Shown: positions 1 through 9,139 of the stretch, piece by piece
Layout: each line of letters begins with the position of its first letter
How positions within the stretch are numbered: position 1 is the stretch's first letter
Source of the DNA: Catenovulum sediminis
Lineage (GTDB): Bacteria > Pseudomonadota > Gammaproteobacteria > Enterobacterales > Alteromonadaceae
Assembly (NCBI RefSeq): GCF_007289895.1
Contig: NZ_CP041660.1
Location: 1,178,001-1,242,000 of the forward strand
Length of the DNA stretch: 64,000 bases
Reading direction: 5' to 3'
The notes under the pieces: generated by a model
Databases searched by the model: none
What the model saw: only the letters and a program-made list of their open reading frames with translations
Told to the model about the DNA's origin: nothing
Program-made: the position numbers and the translations under genes

Positions 1-403
1 GACGCCCCAAACGGCCGTTACCATCAGCAAATGGATGAATAAACTCAAATTCATAATGGAAAACACTGCTGGCAATTAAGGGGGGATCTTTTGTGTCTTT
101 AAGCCATCGAGCTAAGTCTGCCATTAGCCCGTGAGCTGTTAATAAATCATCAATAGCATGGGGCTCAAACGATGGCAAAGCATCATTGGCTGCAATCGCG
201 CCTTTCACCTCAGCCAATTCTCGTACACTGCCCAGTACTGGTTTACCTTCCACAATAGCAGTGATTTGCTCTTCCGTTAAAGTATTCCCCTCAATCGCTA
301 ATGTGCCAGTAATGGTTTTAATACGATTTTGTTTACGCAGTTGCGGCATTAAATATGACTTAAGCCCTGCATATTTATAGGCGACATCAATATTTATAGG
401 CTT
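1..403 (-). pseudogene. Fic-domain protein remnant (runs off left edge)
   Basis: Reading the minus strand from 403 to 1 gives an uninterrupted frame with the Fic core HPFADGNGRLGR at about 54-1 and the family's SAIEGNT-like helix, here LAIEGNTLTEEQ, near 303-265. Fic proteins usually transfer AMP or a related group from a nucleotide to a protein hydroxyl. A stop at 404-406 precedes the frame, and the first ATG is at 349, so the usual N-terminal 40 or so residues seem to be missing. The helix that normally reads AHxLLM...(about 40 residues)...LMADL is here fused as AHGLMADL near position 130, which suggests an internal in-frame deletion. The expected family layout is from memory. The C-terminus lies outside the window. 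Probably a decayed gene, although a short functional form starting at 349 is possible. Confidence 0.7.
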
Positions 404-703
404 TTAGTGTATAGCCAACAGCAAAGAAGAATAAAATGCCGATAGCAACGTATTATAACGAAACATACTTGCCAGTTAAATAAAGAATCCGGTGACCTGA
501 ACCGCCGGTTAGGCTCATTTTTAACCTGCACGTATCAGTTATAACAAACTCGCAAACCAACAGTTAAAGCGCGGTGTGTTCAGGGTGTTTCTAGACGTCT
601 CGCGCGCCCTTGCGGGCAACTATTCGGAATTTCCGAATAGTTGAATCTGGCTCTAATTTAAGTTGCAGCTGAATCGTAATGGTCAACTTTTACTGTAGAA
701 ATT
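404..703. other. gene-free strip with palindrome
   Basis: No coding frame that I can support lies between the Fic remnant and the transposase remnant. The strip contains a GC-rich patch around 599-617 and the 27-nt palindrome listed separately. The sequence around 681-702 (TGGTCAACTTTTACTGTAG) resembles the terminal inverted repeat of IS3-family elements and could be one end of the IS remnant. Confidence 0.4.
617..643. repeat. perfect 12-bp inverted repeat, 3-nt loop
   Basis: CAACTATTCGGA at 617-628 and its exact reverse complement at 632-643 flank ATT. No T-run follows on either side, so it does not look like a standard intrinsic terminator. A second small GCCC/GGGC hairpin abuts it at about 606-617. 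It may be a mobile-element end, a REP-like hairpin or a protein-binding site. Confidence 0.6.
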
Positions 704-985
704 CTAAGCGGCATTTTTCATTTCAATATACTTCTGGTGTGGTGTCATATAACCCAGTGCAGAATGCCTTCTTTTGTAGTGATAAAAAGCAATATATTTT
801 TCAACTTCACACACAGCAGATTCATGGTTAATAAAACTAATATTATTTGTAGGTAATATCACCAACATAATGCGTGTTGTAAGTTTCAGGCACGAACTTA
901 CGTTTACTTAAAAAAGTCGGTGCATATTTATGCTCCGTACCAGAGGTTGGATGGTGGTATTGGCACGGTATCAAGCTTTGTGGCT
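704..985 (-). pseudogene. IS3-family transposase (OrfB) remnant, internally deleted
   Basis: On the minus strand, one piece (about 985-848) reads a peptide ending in HYVGDITYK, the first catalytic-Asp region (usually W-x-GDITY) of IS3-type DDE integrases. After two stops, a second piece (about 845-704) reads KYIAFYHYKRRHSALGY and ends MKNAA-stop, the typical IS3 C-terminus with the RRHSALGY motif. The roughly 100 residues that should lie between them, including the second Asp and the Glu, are absent. This is therefore a dead fragment. A possible terminal repeat lies just beyond the stop near 681-702. It sits with the Fic remnant downstream of the tRNA-Arg 3' end, as expected of a decayed insertion. 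Confidence 0.8.
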
Positions 986-1077
986 AGTTTGAGGTCAGCT
1001 TTGTCCGGTGCTCAAATTGGATAGCAAAAACCAAAAATCGACTTAGCGTCTTTAAAATCAATGAAATAAAAAAGAAA

Positions 1078-1154
1078 TGGCGCGCCTGGAGAGATTCGAA
1101 CTCCCGACCAAGTGGTTCGAAGCCACCTACTCTATCCAGCTGAGCTACAGACGC
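1078..1154 (-). tRNA. tRNA-Arg (anticodon TCG)
   Basis: The minus strand folds as a cloverleaf. The acceptor GCGTCTG (1154-1148) pairs with CAGGCGC, followed by discriminator G and an encoded CCA (1080-1078). The D-arm has TAGCTCAGCTGG, the anticodon stem GGTGG/CCACT encloses CTTCGAA, and the T-arm is GGGAG-TTCGAAT-CTCTC. The anticodon TCG (complement of 1118-1120) reads CGA arginine codons. A T-rich stretch follows the CCA on the minus strand (TTTCTTTTTT) and could end transcription. The decayed Fic and IS3 sequences lie directly downstream of its 3' end, the usual side for tRNA-targeted integration. Confidence 0.95.
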
Positions 1155-1171
1155 GCAATGTTGGACTACTG

Positions 1172-1200
1172 ATTCTATCCATCTAAATAAAAGATGCCAG
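1172..1200 (-). promoter_or_regulatory. possible promoter of tRNA-Arg
   Basis: On the minus strand CTGGCA (1200-1195) and TAGAAT (1177-1172) are spaced by 17 bp. They lie about 18 bp before the mature tRNA 5' end, a fair sigma-70 match in the right place. Assigned by eye only. Confidence 0.4.
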
Positions 1201-1237
1201 TTATTTTTGAAAATGTCTGTTCGAATGCTTATTTTTT

Positions 1238-3196
1238 CTACAAGCCATTACCAATTACAATCAATAAGTCGTTTGCTAAAGTTGAAATGCGCTGCTCTGG
1301 CGGTAAATTCAGCTGTACAGGGTGTTCAGCTGAATTGCCGTTAAACACGCCTAAAAATATCTCACCATGCGCTTCAACTAACTGAGCAACATCTATCGAC
1401 TTTAACATTTCTTTGTCGCTGTAGTCTTTTAGTGAACGCAAATAAATTTGAATGCCATCGGCTTTGGTTAATGTATCAAACAATATTTGATTTTCGGGCA
1501 TCAGGGCAATTTGTGATAATAAATGGCTCATTAACAACGGCGTTATAAAAGTATCTGTGCTGGCTTGATCTAAAAAGTTTTCATTTGCCGGATCGCTTAA
1601 TTCAATCAAGACATGTGGCTTTTTACTATAGTTATCTAAAATTTCATCCAGCACCATAGCACCCACTAATACCCGGGCATCTGCTTCATCGGCAGAATCT
1701 AACCTGTCGCTATAAACCAGTAAGATAATGTCTTGCTCTTCTGGCTTAAATTGCCTGATTTCAGCTTCCATCATATAGTCTGCTTCTTGCAAACTAATAT
1801 TGATACGGTTGCTAAAACGACCCAGTTTGGCAATTTCCTGTTGACGGATCTGCGCCGAAAATGTAGAAACTAGGGTGACGTCAAAAGATTCATTTTGATA
1901 GTCATCCAGCTCGTGAATAATATTTGGTACGCGCCTGTTCCAGCCCAATAGCAGTAGCTTTTTACGGCCGTTATTATGCTGGGTTGCAACGGTTTTCCCT
2001 TTTTCACTTTTCGCATATGCCAACTGCCTGACAGGTGATTGACGGCTTTGCAATTGATTGTAATTTGAGGCGATGAACACCAAAATATCATCGGCAACAA
2101 TTTTATGTTTGGCATGCTCACCTAGCGCTAAATAAAACTGTTGGTTTTGAGGGTCAATATAACCGACTAAAATAGCGCTTGAATGAAATAGTTTAGCTTC
2201 AGCAACCGTTTTGCCCTGATGTTCATCTGCTTCTTTTAAGAAAAATCGCCCTTTACTGCTGGCGTTTAAAAGGTGGGTATAAACTTTTAATAAATTCGGC
2301 GCGACTGCACATTGCGCCATTAAACGGCTAATGGTTTCATCCGTCACAACCACATTGGCCTGCCCTTGATAAGATTTTTTTGCCAGCTTTGTGTGTCTAA
2401 CGTCATCAAGCTCAACGACTAACCTCGGAAAATGGCCGGTATTTTGCGCCAATACATTTATCGTTAATAACGACTTAATGGTTTCAACGTCAGTTGTGAC
2501 TAAAGAATCTGTACGTTGATATTGGTTGGTTAAAATTACTGAAGATGCGTCTAAACATGCCACTCTGTGAAGCGCTTCAGATTGCAAAGCTTTACCCGAG
2601 CGTAAAATAACCTGCCTTGCCAATTTATGCGGTAATGCAATTTCAGCAAGTAACTGCTGATGGACAATTGCATTCACTTCTTCGGCTAACAATATAATGG
2701 TCGGCATTTTGCCGTTATAGTGTTTTTTATGCACATTTAGATTTGCTTCAACGCCCAGTAATTCCCGAATAATCGGAACAGTTCGGCTGCTCATGCCCAG
2801 CAAAACAATATGGTCTTTGACAGAAACAGGGGTTAATCCTTGCTCTAATTTTTCCATAAAAGCGATTAACCAGCGGGTCATAATGGCAACCAAGGTACCC
2901 ATAAATAAAACATAACCACATATGGTTAAAATGGTCGAAACGATACGCCGCCATGCACCTTCGTCATCCCCTAAATAACCGGGATCAGTCAGGCGCAAAA
3001 AGGCCCACCAAATATCATCCGCTAAAGATTGTTCTTGCGTGCTAATCGGCGTTAATAACATGCCACCGATCAAAGAGACTAAAGCAATGCAAGCCACGAT
3101 AACAAACAACTGATAGCCTGCACCTTTCACTAACTGTCTTTCTACAAAATATTTGATTCTGTCTATCGGTTGCAAGTAGGTAAATTTGAGCGACAT
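1238..3196 (-). CDS. CASTOR/POLLUX-like ion channel with RCK-type NAD-binding domains
   Basis: The 652-residue protein has a hydrophobic helix at about 27-50 (FVIVACIALVSLIGGMLL) and another at about 88-112 (ILTICGYVLFMGTLVAIM). Between them is a pore-like loop with WWAFLRLTDPGYLGDDEGAW. Two long soluble nucleotide-binding-like halves follow, beginning near DHIVLLGMS and KKLLLLGWN. This layout is that of the plant CASTOR/POLLUX channels and their bacterial relatives, which conduct cations and are gated by RCK domains. It is an inner-membrane protein. It is transcribed toward the tRNA and is separated from rho by the rho terminator. Substrate and gating ligand cannot be read from sequence. The family call is good. 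Confidence 0.8.
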   Translation of the reverse strand: MSLKFTYLQPIDRIKYFVERQLVKGAGYQLFVIVACIALVSLIGGMLLTPISTQEQSLADDIWWAFLRLTDPGYLGDDEGAWRRIVSTILTICGYVLFMGTLVAIMTRWLIAFMEKLEQGLTPVSVKDHIVLLGMSSRTVPIIRELLGVEANLNVHKKHYNGKMPTIILLAEEVNAIVHQQLLAEIALPHKLARQVILRSGKALQSEALHRVACLDASSVILTNQYQRTDSLVTTDVETIKSLLTINVLAQNTGHFPRLVVELDDVRHTKLAKKSYQGQANVVVTDETISRLMAQCAVAPNLLKVYTHLLNASSKGRFFLKEADEHQGKTVAEAKLFHSSAILVGYIDPQNQQFYLALGEHAKHKIVADDILVFIASNYNQLQSRQSPVRQLAYAKSEKGKTVATQHNNGRKKLLLLGWNRRVPNIIHELDDYQNESFDVTLVSTFSAQIRQQEIAKLGRFSNRINISLQEADYMMEAEIRQFKPEEQDIILLVYSDRLDSADEADARVLVGAMVLDEILDNYSKKPHVLIELSDPANENFLDQASTDTFITPLLMSHLLSQIALMPENQILFDTLTKADGIQIYLRSLKDYSDKEMLKSIDVAQLVEAHGEIFLGVFNGNSAEHPVQLNLPPEQRISTLANDLLIVIGNGL

Positions 3197-3282
3197 AAGG
3201 TGCTTATAAATAAAAGATTCGTTAATGCTTTCAAATTAAACACAAAGCCAATGCTTTGTACAATGAGAATTAGAATAGAATT

Positions 3283-3320
3283 AAAAAAACCGTTGCAAAG
3301 TTTATCACTCAGCAACGGTT
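3283..3320 (-). terminator. intrinsic terminator after rho
   Basis: AACCGTTGC (3288-3296) and GCAACGGTT (3312-3320) form a 9-bp stem with a 15-nt loop. On the minus strand the stem is followed by a run of seven T (3289-3283), immediately downstream of the rho stop. Confidence 0.85.
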
Positions 3321-3371
3321 TATAAGCTTTACGCAAGTTAGCAGTAACCGAGTTAATTAACTCAGGTCAGT

Positions 3372-4640
3372 TTAGCTACCTTTTTGACGTTTCATTGCAT
3401 CGAAAAATTCATCGTTCGTTTTAGTCATGCCTAACTTATCGATTAAAAATTCCATCGCATCAATTTCTGACATGTCATGAACAATTTTACGCAATATCCA
3501 CATTTTCTGTAATTCGTCTGTCGTTGTCAGCAACTCTTCACGACGTGTACCAGAACGATTAATATCAATTGCTGGGAAGACGCGTTTTTCAGCTATCTTA
3601 CGGTTTAAGTGAATTTCAGAGTTACCTGTACCTTTAAACTCTTCATAGATAACTTCATCCATTTTTGAGCCGGTATCAATCAAGGCAGTTGCGATAATGG
3701 TTAAACTACCACCTTCTTCAACATTTCGTGCAGCACCAAAAAAACGCTTAGGTTTATGTAATGCATTTGCATCCACACCACCGGTTAATACTTTGCCCGA
3801 TGAAGGAATGACAGTATTGTAAGCGCGCGCTAAACGAGTGATTGAATCTAATAATATCACCACGTCTTTTTTATGCTCGACCAAACGTTTCGCTTTTTCA
3901 ATCACCATTTCAGCAACCTGAACGTGACGACTGGCAGGCTCATCAAAGGTTGAAGCAACTACTTCACCTTTAACCAAACGTTGCATTTCGGTTACCTCTT
4001 CCGGACGTTCATCAATCAGCAATACCATTAACACGCAGTCTGGGTGGTTCCACGAAATAGATTGTGCAATATTTTGCAGCAACATGGTTTTACCGGCTTT
4101 AGGTGGTGCAACAACTAACGCGCGCTGACCTTTACCAATAGGGGATGCTAAATCCAGCACACGCGCGGTAATATCTTCGGTGCTACCATTCCCCCGTTCC
4201 ATGCGCAATCTTTCATTGGCATGCAAAGGCGTTAAGTTTTCAAATAATATTTTATTACGCGAGTTTTCAGGTTTATCAAAGTTAACTTCGTTAATCTTTA
4301 ATAATGCAAAATAACGTTCACCTTCTTTTGGTGGACGAATTTTACCCGCAAGGGAATCACCCGTTCTTAAATTAAAACGTCTGATTTGTGAAGGTGATAC
4401 ATAGATATCATCAGGACCAGCTAAGAAAGATGAATCTGCTGAGCGCAGGAATCCAAAGCCGTCTTGCAATATTTCTAGTACACCATCACCAAAAATGTCT
4501 TCACCACTTTTAGCGTGCTTTTTCAAGATTGCAAAAATGATATCTTGTTTGCGTAAACGAGCCATATTGTCGAGTCCCATTGACTCTGCAAGTTTGACAA
4601 GTTCGTTAATCGGTTTGTTTTTGAGTTCCGTTAAATTCAT
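3372..4640 (-). CDS. rho: transcription termination factor Rho
   Basis: Rho is a hexameric RNA-dependent ATPase that ends transcription of untranslated RNA. The 422 residues match the usual length of about 420. In order they show the Rho N-terminal helix bundle (about 5-47), an RNA-binding cold-shock-like domain (about 52-120, with DGFGFLRS), and the ATPase core with Walker A APPKAGKT (about 178-185). Walker B-region LLDSITR and the Q/R-loop regions [19 protein letters not shown] and FKGTGN follow. It is read leftward together with, but terminated separately from, trxA (4825-5154). The order rho-trxA-rhlB is the standard gammaproteobacterial arrangement. No unusual feature is seen. Confidence 0.98.
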   Translation of the reverse strand: MNLTELKNKPINELVKLAESMGLDNMARLRKQDIIFAILKKHAKSGEDIFGDGVLEILQDGFGFLRSADSSFLAGPDDIYVSPSQIRRFNLRTGDSLAGKIRPPKEGERYFALLKINEVNFDKPENSRNKILFENLTPLHANERLRMERGNGSTEDITARVLDLASPIGKGQRALVVAPPKAGKTMLLQNIAQSISWNHPDCVLMVLLIDERPEEVTEMQRLVKGEVVASTFDEPASRHVQVAEMVIEKAKRLVEHKKDVVILLDSITRLARAYNTVIPSSGKVLTGGVDANALHKPKRFFGAARNVEEGGSLTIIATALIDTGSKMDEVIYEEFKGTGNSEIHLNRKIAEKRVFPAIDINRSGTRREELLTTTDELQKMWILRKIVHDMSEIDAMEFLIDKLGMTKTNDEFFDAMKRQKGS

Positions 4641-4776
4641 ATTGGTGGGTTCTTATCTCAGAGACTGGCTGAAACAGTTCATGCTTGATTTGATTAAATT
4701 GGGAAAAAATAAAGGGTGTTGGCTTGAATTAAGCAACAACTCAGACAAAGTTAGCACTTAATTAAGGATAGATCCA

Positions 4777-4807
4777 GAAAAAAGAAGCTCTTTTCAGAGC
4801 TTCTTTA
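4777..4807 (-). terminator. intrinsic terminator after trxA
   Basis: AGAAGCTCT (4783-4791) pairs with AGAGCTTCT (4796-4804) around a 4-nt loop. A T-run follows on the minus strand. It sits 20 bp beyond the trxA stop, so trxA and rho are probably separate transcripts. Confidence 0.85.
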
Positions 4808-4824
4808 TAATTAAATCTTATGAA

Positions 4825-5154
4825 TTATAGATTTTCATCTAACCATTGTTTAAGTTGAGTTTTAGAAAGCGCACCCACTTTAGTAGCCGCAACGCTACCC
4901 GATTTAAATAACAATAGTGTCGGGATACCACGAACACCATATTTAGCAGGTGAAGCGTTATTTTGGTCAATATTTAATTTACCAACAGTGACTTTGCCTT
5001 CATACTCAGTTGCAACTTCATCTAAAATAGGTGCAATCATTTTGCACGGACCACACCATTCGGCCCAGAAATCGACTAGTACTGGTTTTTCAGCATTGAT
5101 TACATCAGACTCAAAACTTGTGTCAGATAAAGTTAAAATGGCATCAGAGCTCAT
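4825..5154 (-). CDS. trxA: thioredoxin 1
   Basis: Small cytosolic dithiol-disulfide oxidoreductase that reduces protein disulfides and is recycled by thioredoxin reductase. The active site WCGPCK has cysteines at residues 34 and 37, with the cis-proline region GIPTLLLF downstream. I chose the ATG at 5154 (MSSDAIL) because GGAG lies 8 nt upstream and it gives 109 residues, the E. coli length. A TTG at 5166 would add four residues without a ribosome site. The gene is divergent from rhlB with about 90 bp between them. Confidence 0.97.
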   Translation of the reverse strand: MSSDAILTLSDTSFESDVINAEKPVLVDFWAEWCGPCKMIAPILDEVATEYEGKVTVGKLNIDQNNASPAKYGVRGIPTLLLFKSGSVAATKVGALSKTQLKQWLDENL

Positions 5155-5246
5155 TAATTTCTCCAAATATTACGGCCTAAGCCGATGAGAATAAAACAGA
5201 CTGTTTTTTTAATCCATTCAGATTCTTTTTGCAAGCTTAAACTGCT

Positions 5247-6530
5247 ATGCTTGATCATACTATGACAATACAAACACATTTATCAGAAGTTGAATTTGCA
5301 TCATTACCCATGCATGCAAAGGTTCAACAAGCCCTGAAAGAGGCGAATTACAAACACTGTACACCGATACAGGCACAGAGTCTTCCAATCGCGTTAAAAG
5401 GTGGCGATGTTGCCGGCCAAGCGCAAACCGGAACGGGTAAAACCATGGCTTTTTTGGTCGCTGTTTTCAATCAGCTACTAAGCCGGGAAGCCCCGCAGGA
5501 TAGACCTGCCAGCCATATTCGGGCAATTATTTTAGCACCCACTCGAGAGTTGGTTGTACAGATTCATAAAGACGCAGCTTTACTTGCTAAACATACAGGT
5601 TTAAAGCTTGCACTTATCTATGGCGGAGACGGTTACCAAGACCAAAATGAACAACTTGCGGCCGGTGCAGATATCGTAATTGGCACCACCGGACGTATTA
5701 TAGATTATTATAAGCAAGGTCTTATTAATCTAAGTCAAATTGAATCTGTCGTGCTTGATGAAGCCGATCGCATGTTTGATTTAGGTTTTATTAAAGACAT
5801 TCGTTTTTTGTTTAGACGCATGCCACCAGCCAGTGAAAGATTAAGTATGCTGTATTCAGCAACCTTATCTATGCGTGTACAAGAATTAGCCTATGAACAC
5901 ATGTCGAGTCCAACGCATGTGCATATAGCCCCTGAACAGATGACCAATACGCGGATTACAGAAGAGCTGTTTTATCCGGCAAATGAAGACAAAATGCTGC
6001 TCTTATTAACCCTAATGGAAGAAGAGTGGCCAGACAAAGCAATTGTATTTAGCAATACAAAACATGGCTGTGAAGCCGTTTATCAGTGGTTAAAAGCTGA
6101 TAAACATAGAGTTGGATTATTAACAGGCGATGTACCTCAGAAAAAACGCCTGAGCATTTTACAAAAATTTACCGATGGTCAGTTGGATATATTAGTCGCG
6201 ACGGATGTTGCCGCCCGTGGTCTGCATATTCCATTGGTCACGCATGTATTTAATTATGATTTACCGGACGATTGTGAAGATTACGTGCATCGTATCGGAC
6301 GCACGGGTCGTGCAGGCGAATCGGGGCATGCAATTAGTTTCGCTTGTGAAAAATACGTCTATAATTTACCTGCTATCGAAGAATATATCGGCCATAGCAT
6401 AGCGGTCACTAAATATGACTCAACGCAATTATTAGACGATGTAAAACCACCCAGACCACAAGCTAAAAGACGCATGCAGCATGGTCGAACGGAAAATAAC
6501 AGAAACTATAACAAAGGTCGTCGTAACTAG
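5247..6530 (+). CDS. rhlB: DEAD-box RNA helicase RhlB
   Basis: ATP-dependent RNA helicase that in E. coli is part of the degradosome. All the core motifs are visible: Q-motif [10 protein letters not shown], Walker [14 protein letters not shown], the DEAD motif in [13 protein letters not shown], and C-terminal [13 protein letters not shown] with HRIGRTGR. The basic tail rich in R, N and K fits the RNA-binding end of RhlB. The second ATG at 5262 ([12 protein letters not shown]) aligns better with the E. coli N-terminus (MSKTHLTEQKF) than the first at 5247, so the true start may be 15 bp later. gppA follows after 14 bp and the two probably form an operon, as in E. coli. Confidence 0.95.
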   Translation: MLDHTMTIQTHLSEVEFASLPMHAKVQQALKEANYKHCTPIQAQSLPIALKGGDVAGQAQTGTGKTMAFLVAVFNQLLSREAPQDRPASHIRAIILAPTRELVVQIHKDAALLAKHTGLKLALIYGGDGYQDQNEQLAAGADIVIGTTGRIIDYYKQGLINLSQIESVVLDEADRMFDLGFIKDIRFLFRRMPPASERLSMLYSATLSMRVQELAYEHMSSPTHVHIAPEQMTNTRITEELFYPANEDKMLLLLTLMEEEWPDKAIVFSNTKHGCEAVYQWLKADKHRVGLLTGDVPQKKRLSILQKFTDGQLDILVATDVAARGLHIPLVTHVFNYDLPDDCEDYVHRIGRTGRAGESGHAISFACEKYVYNLPAIEEYIGHSIAVTKYDSTQLLDDVKPPRPQAKRRMQHGRTENNRNYNKGRRN

Positions 6531-6544
6531 GAGTATACGCCTGA

Positions 6545-8038
6545 ATGGCAGAGCAGAACTATCCGATTTATGCAGCTATTGATCTAGGCTCAAACAGTTT
6601 CCATATGCTCATTGTGCGCTCCGTTGAAGGCAGCGTACAAACGATAGGCAAAATAAAACGTAAAGTCAGGTTAGCGTCTGGTTTACAGGAAAATGGAGCA
6701 TTAGAAGAAGCCGCGATTGCAAGAGGATTAGACTGTTTATCGCTATTTGCAGAAAGGCTACAAGATATTCCGGCAAAAAACGTACGCATTGTCGGTACCG
6801 CGGCACTGCGTTTAGCCACCAATTCAGCTGACTTTCTAGAACGCGCCGAATCAATCTTAAATCATCGGGTTGATATTATCAGTGGCGAAGAAGAAGCTCG
6901 GCTGATTTATATTGGTGTTGCACATACCTCAGGCACTTCAAAAACAAAACTCGTTATCGACATTGGTGGTGCCAGCACTGAAATGGTCGCTGGTGAGCGC
7001 TTCACCCCCAAAGTGGTTAATAGCTTAAATATGGGCTGTGTAACCTACCGCAAAAAATTTTTCAAAGACGATATTATCAACCTGCGCAATTTTGAAATGT
7101 CGATCAACGCTGCTCAAGTTGAAATGTCGGGCAAGATGCAGCCTTACATGGCGTTTGGCTGGCAAGCCTGTTTAGGCGCTTCAGGTACGCCGCAAGCAAT
7201 TCAGGAAATTTTAATAGCGCAAGGCGACAGCGAAATGATTACGCTGGATAAGCTATTAAAATTAAAAGAAACAGCCATTGCATGTGGGCATATAGATAAT
7301 CTCAATATTGTGGGTTTAGCAGAAGAAAGACGCCCTGTTTTTGTCAGTGGCTTAGCCATTTTGATTGCCATTTTTCAAGCCCTGCACATCAGTTATATGG
7401 TGGTCGCAGGGGGGGCACTCAGAGAAGGCATTATTTATGGCATGATTCCGTGCCTGCAACAAAAAGATATTCGCCAACGTACACTCAGCAGTTTTATTGA
7501 AAGGTACCGACTGGATAAAGAACATGCTTATCGGGTGCGTGACACCGCGCTCAAACTATTTGACCAATTGCATGTTCATTGGGCGTTAGAACAACACGAC
7601 AGCAGAGCCGTTTTAGAAGCAGCAGCCGTTTTACATGAAGTTGGATTAACGGTTGATTTTAAGTTTGCCGCCAAACACGCGGCTTATATATTAAGTAACA
7701 CAGCGATACCAGGTTTTAGCTTAGCGCAAAGAAAATTACTGATAGCCATAGTACACAACTATCGTGAAGATATTGATATAACACAAGTAAAAGCGCAAAC
7801 CATGACCAGTCCAATTTTAGCTGGGCAGTTAACACGGATATTGCGTTTATCCGTTATTTTAACCATGCGCCGTAAAGATGAAGTGTTACCCACAGTTAAA
7901 TTAAGCAGTACCGGACTGGATGACTTGAATCTGATTTTTGAAGCAAACTGGTTAAAAAGCCATCCGTTAATGGAAAGTGAACTCACTCAAGAACAAGAAT
8001 ACCAGCGCAAAGCCGGTTGGAAATTCACATTTAGTTAA
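6545..8038 (+). CDS. gppA: pppGpp phosphohydrolase GppA / exopolyphosphatase family
   Basis: Enzyme of the Ppx/GppA actin-fold family, which converts pppGpp to ppGpp and can also cleave polyphosphate. At 497 residues it has the phosphate-binding loop DLGSNSFHMLI (about 14-24), the second loop IDIGGASTEM (about 139-148), GASGTPQA, and the C-terminal HD-like helical domain (from about 310, with VLHEVGL). AGGAG at about 6529 serves as the ribosome site. Adjacency to rhlB points to GppA rather than Ppx, which normally sits with ppk. The sequence carries a run of seven G at about 7409-7415 that stays in frame. Confidence 0.9.
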   Translation: MAEQNYPIYAAIDLGSNSFHMLIVRSVEGSVQTIGKIKRKVRLASGLQENGALEEAAIARGLDCLSLFAERLQDIPAKNVRIVGTAALRLATNSADFLERAESILNHRVDIISGEEEARLIYIGVAHTSGTSKTKLVIDIGGASTEMVAGERFTPKVVNSLNMGCVTYRKKFFKDDIINLRNFEMSINAAQVEMSGKMQPYMAFGWQACLGASGTPQAIQEILIAQGDSEMITLDKLLKLKETAIACGHIDNLNIVGLAEERRPVFVSGLAILIAIFQALHISYMVVAGGALREGIIYGMIPCLQQKDIRQRTLSSFIERYRLDKEHAYRVRDTALKLFDQLHVHWALEQHDSRAVLEAAAVLHEVGLTVDFKFAAKHAAYILSNTAIPGFSLAQRKLLIAIVHNYREDIDITQVKAQTMTSPILAGQLTRILRLSVILTMRRKDEVLPTVKLSSTGLDDLNLIFEANWLKSHPLMESELTQEQEYQRKAGWKFTFS

Positions 8039-8050
8039 TGCGTTCTCGAA

Positions 8051-8893
8051 CTAATCATATTTTTGATGTAGTGCGAGAAAATCTTGCTGGTAGTCAGTTA
8101 ATTTAGCAACAAAAAATTTATGCTGTTTAGTAGTCAACAAGTCCAACATTTCAACAAAATGTTCGCTGTACTTTTGCCGGTTAACATCAAGCGCTTGCTG
8201 CAGAGCATCTCCTCGCCACAAATAAGGTGTTGCCAAAACTTTTTGCAAGCCTTCCCGCTGGATATTTTTCTCTTTAACAAACAATGCATTCTCAAACGCA
8301 TTGATCCAGTTGTCCCGATAATCCAGCCACATTAAAAAAGTGTTTTCGTATTCACTACCCTGCATTTTTAAAACTTTAAGCTGTTTTTTATTGAGCGTAC
8401 CGAACCAATTTTCATTTTGCTCGACTCTACGCTCCCATGCTTGTTCATATCTTTCAGTACCATCCATTGCTAGCCATTCTTCGCGTCTTTCGGTGTTTTT
8501 CTCGCGTAAGTTATCAATCAGCTCTCGCTTTTGACGGTCACTTAACATCAATAACATTTCGCTCAGTTCAGGCGTTATTTTAAACAACAAATTGCGCCAG
8601 TGCGTTTCTACCTGATCAATATGTTGTTTAAATACATCGGGTTTTATGCCCATTTCTATTTGCGCCAGCAAAGCGTCGACCTGAGTTTTATACAGTGGTA
8701 ACTGCTCTGTACGATGCCATTGGTGCCAGCTATCAAATTTCTCCTCAAATATTTCGCTCTGCTCGTGCGTTAAATCAACATAATCATCGAGATACCAACT
8801 AGCGACCCAATCTGCATTGTTGTATAAAAATGTTAAACTACACCCCGTCACTAGGGGGAGACAAAAAAGCAAAACAACCCATTTTTTCTTCAT
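8051..8893 (-). CDS. DUF6279-type lipoprotein
   Basis: The 280-residue protein begins with a lipoprotein signal ending in LVTGC (Cys18). The next residues SLTFLYNNADWVASWYLDDYVDL are typical of DUF6279 proteins found in Alteromonadales and Vibrio. The rest is helical and highly charged, rich in W, E, Q and R, and includes LSDRQKRELIDNLREKN. It is probably anchored in the envelope. No catalytic motif is visible and the function is unknown. It converges with gppA, with only 12 bp between the two stops. Confidence 0.75.
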   Translation of the reverse strand: MKKKWVVLLFCLPLVTGCSLTFLYNNADWVASWYLDDYVDLTHEQSEIFEEKFDSWHQWHRTEQLPLYKTQVDALLAQIEMGIKPDVFKQHIDQVETHWRNLLFKITPELSEMLLMLSDRQKRELIDNLREKNTERREEWLAMDGTERYEQAWERRVEQNENWFGTLNKKQLKVLKMQGSEYENTFLMWLDYRDNWINAFENALFVKEKNIQREGLQKVLATPYLWRGDALQQALDVNRQKYSEHFVEMLDLLTTKQHKFFVAKLTDYQQDFLALHQKYD

Positions 8894-9056
8894 GCAAATG
8901 CCCTTTTTAACGATTAAGCTGAGTTAGCACGTCTTTAAACGCGCCATTTAACCTTTGGGTTTAAAGAAAAACATTTAAGTTTTGTGTAAGCTATCGACCC
9001 AAAGACCTTCTCAATAGTTCAATGACCGGCAGCATAAGGAAATTTGGCATCGATTT

Positions 9057-9139
9057 GTCGGCCTAAAGGCCCGACCTACACGACTTACTTGAAACTTGTA
9101 GCTTGCTGCTTTTTGTCGGCCTAAAGGCTCGACCTACAC
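9057..9139. repeat. pair of GTAG-type REP elements
   Basis: Two near-identical palindromic units lie at 9057-9081 and 9115-9139. On the minus strand each reads GTAG followed by GTCGGGCCTTTAGGCCGAC or its one-base variant, a stem closed by a TTTA-like loop. A GTAG lead followed by an imperfect hairpin is the signature of REP sequences mobilised by RAYT transposases. No RAYT gene is in the window. A related pair is at 32080-32184. Confidence 0.75.

Noticed and set aside
536-620. Possible integron attC site after the Fic remnant (TATAACAAA...GTTAAAG)
   Set aside because: The R' box does not fit GTTRRRY and no L boxes pair. It lies on the wrong side of the Fic gene for a cassette.
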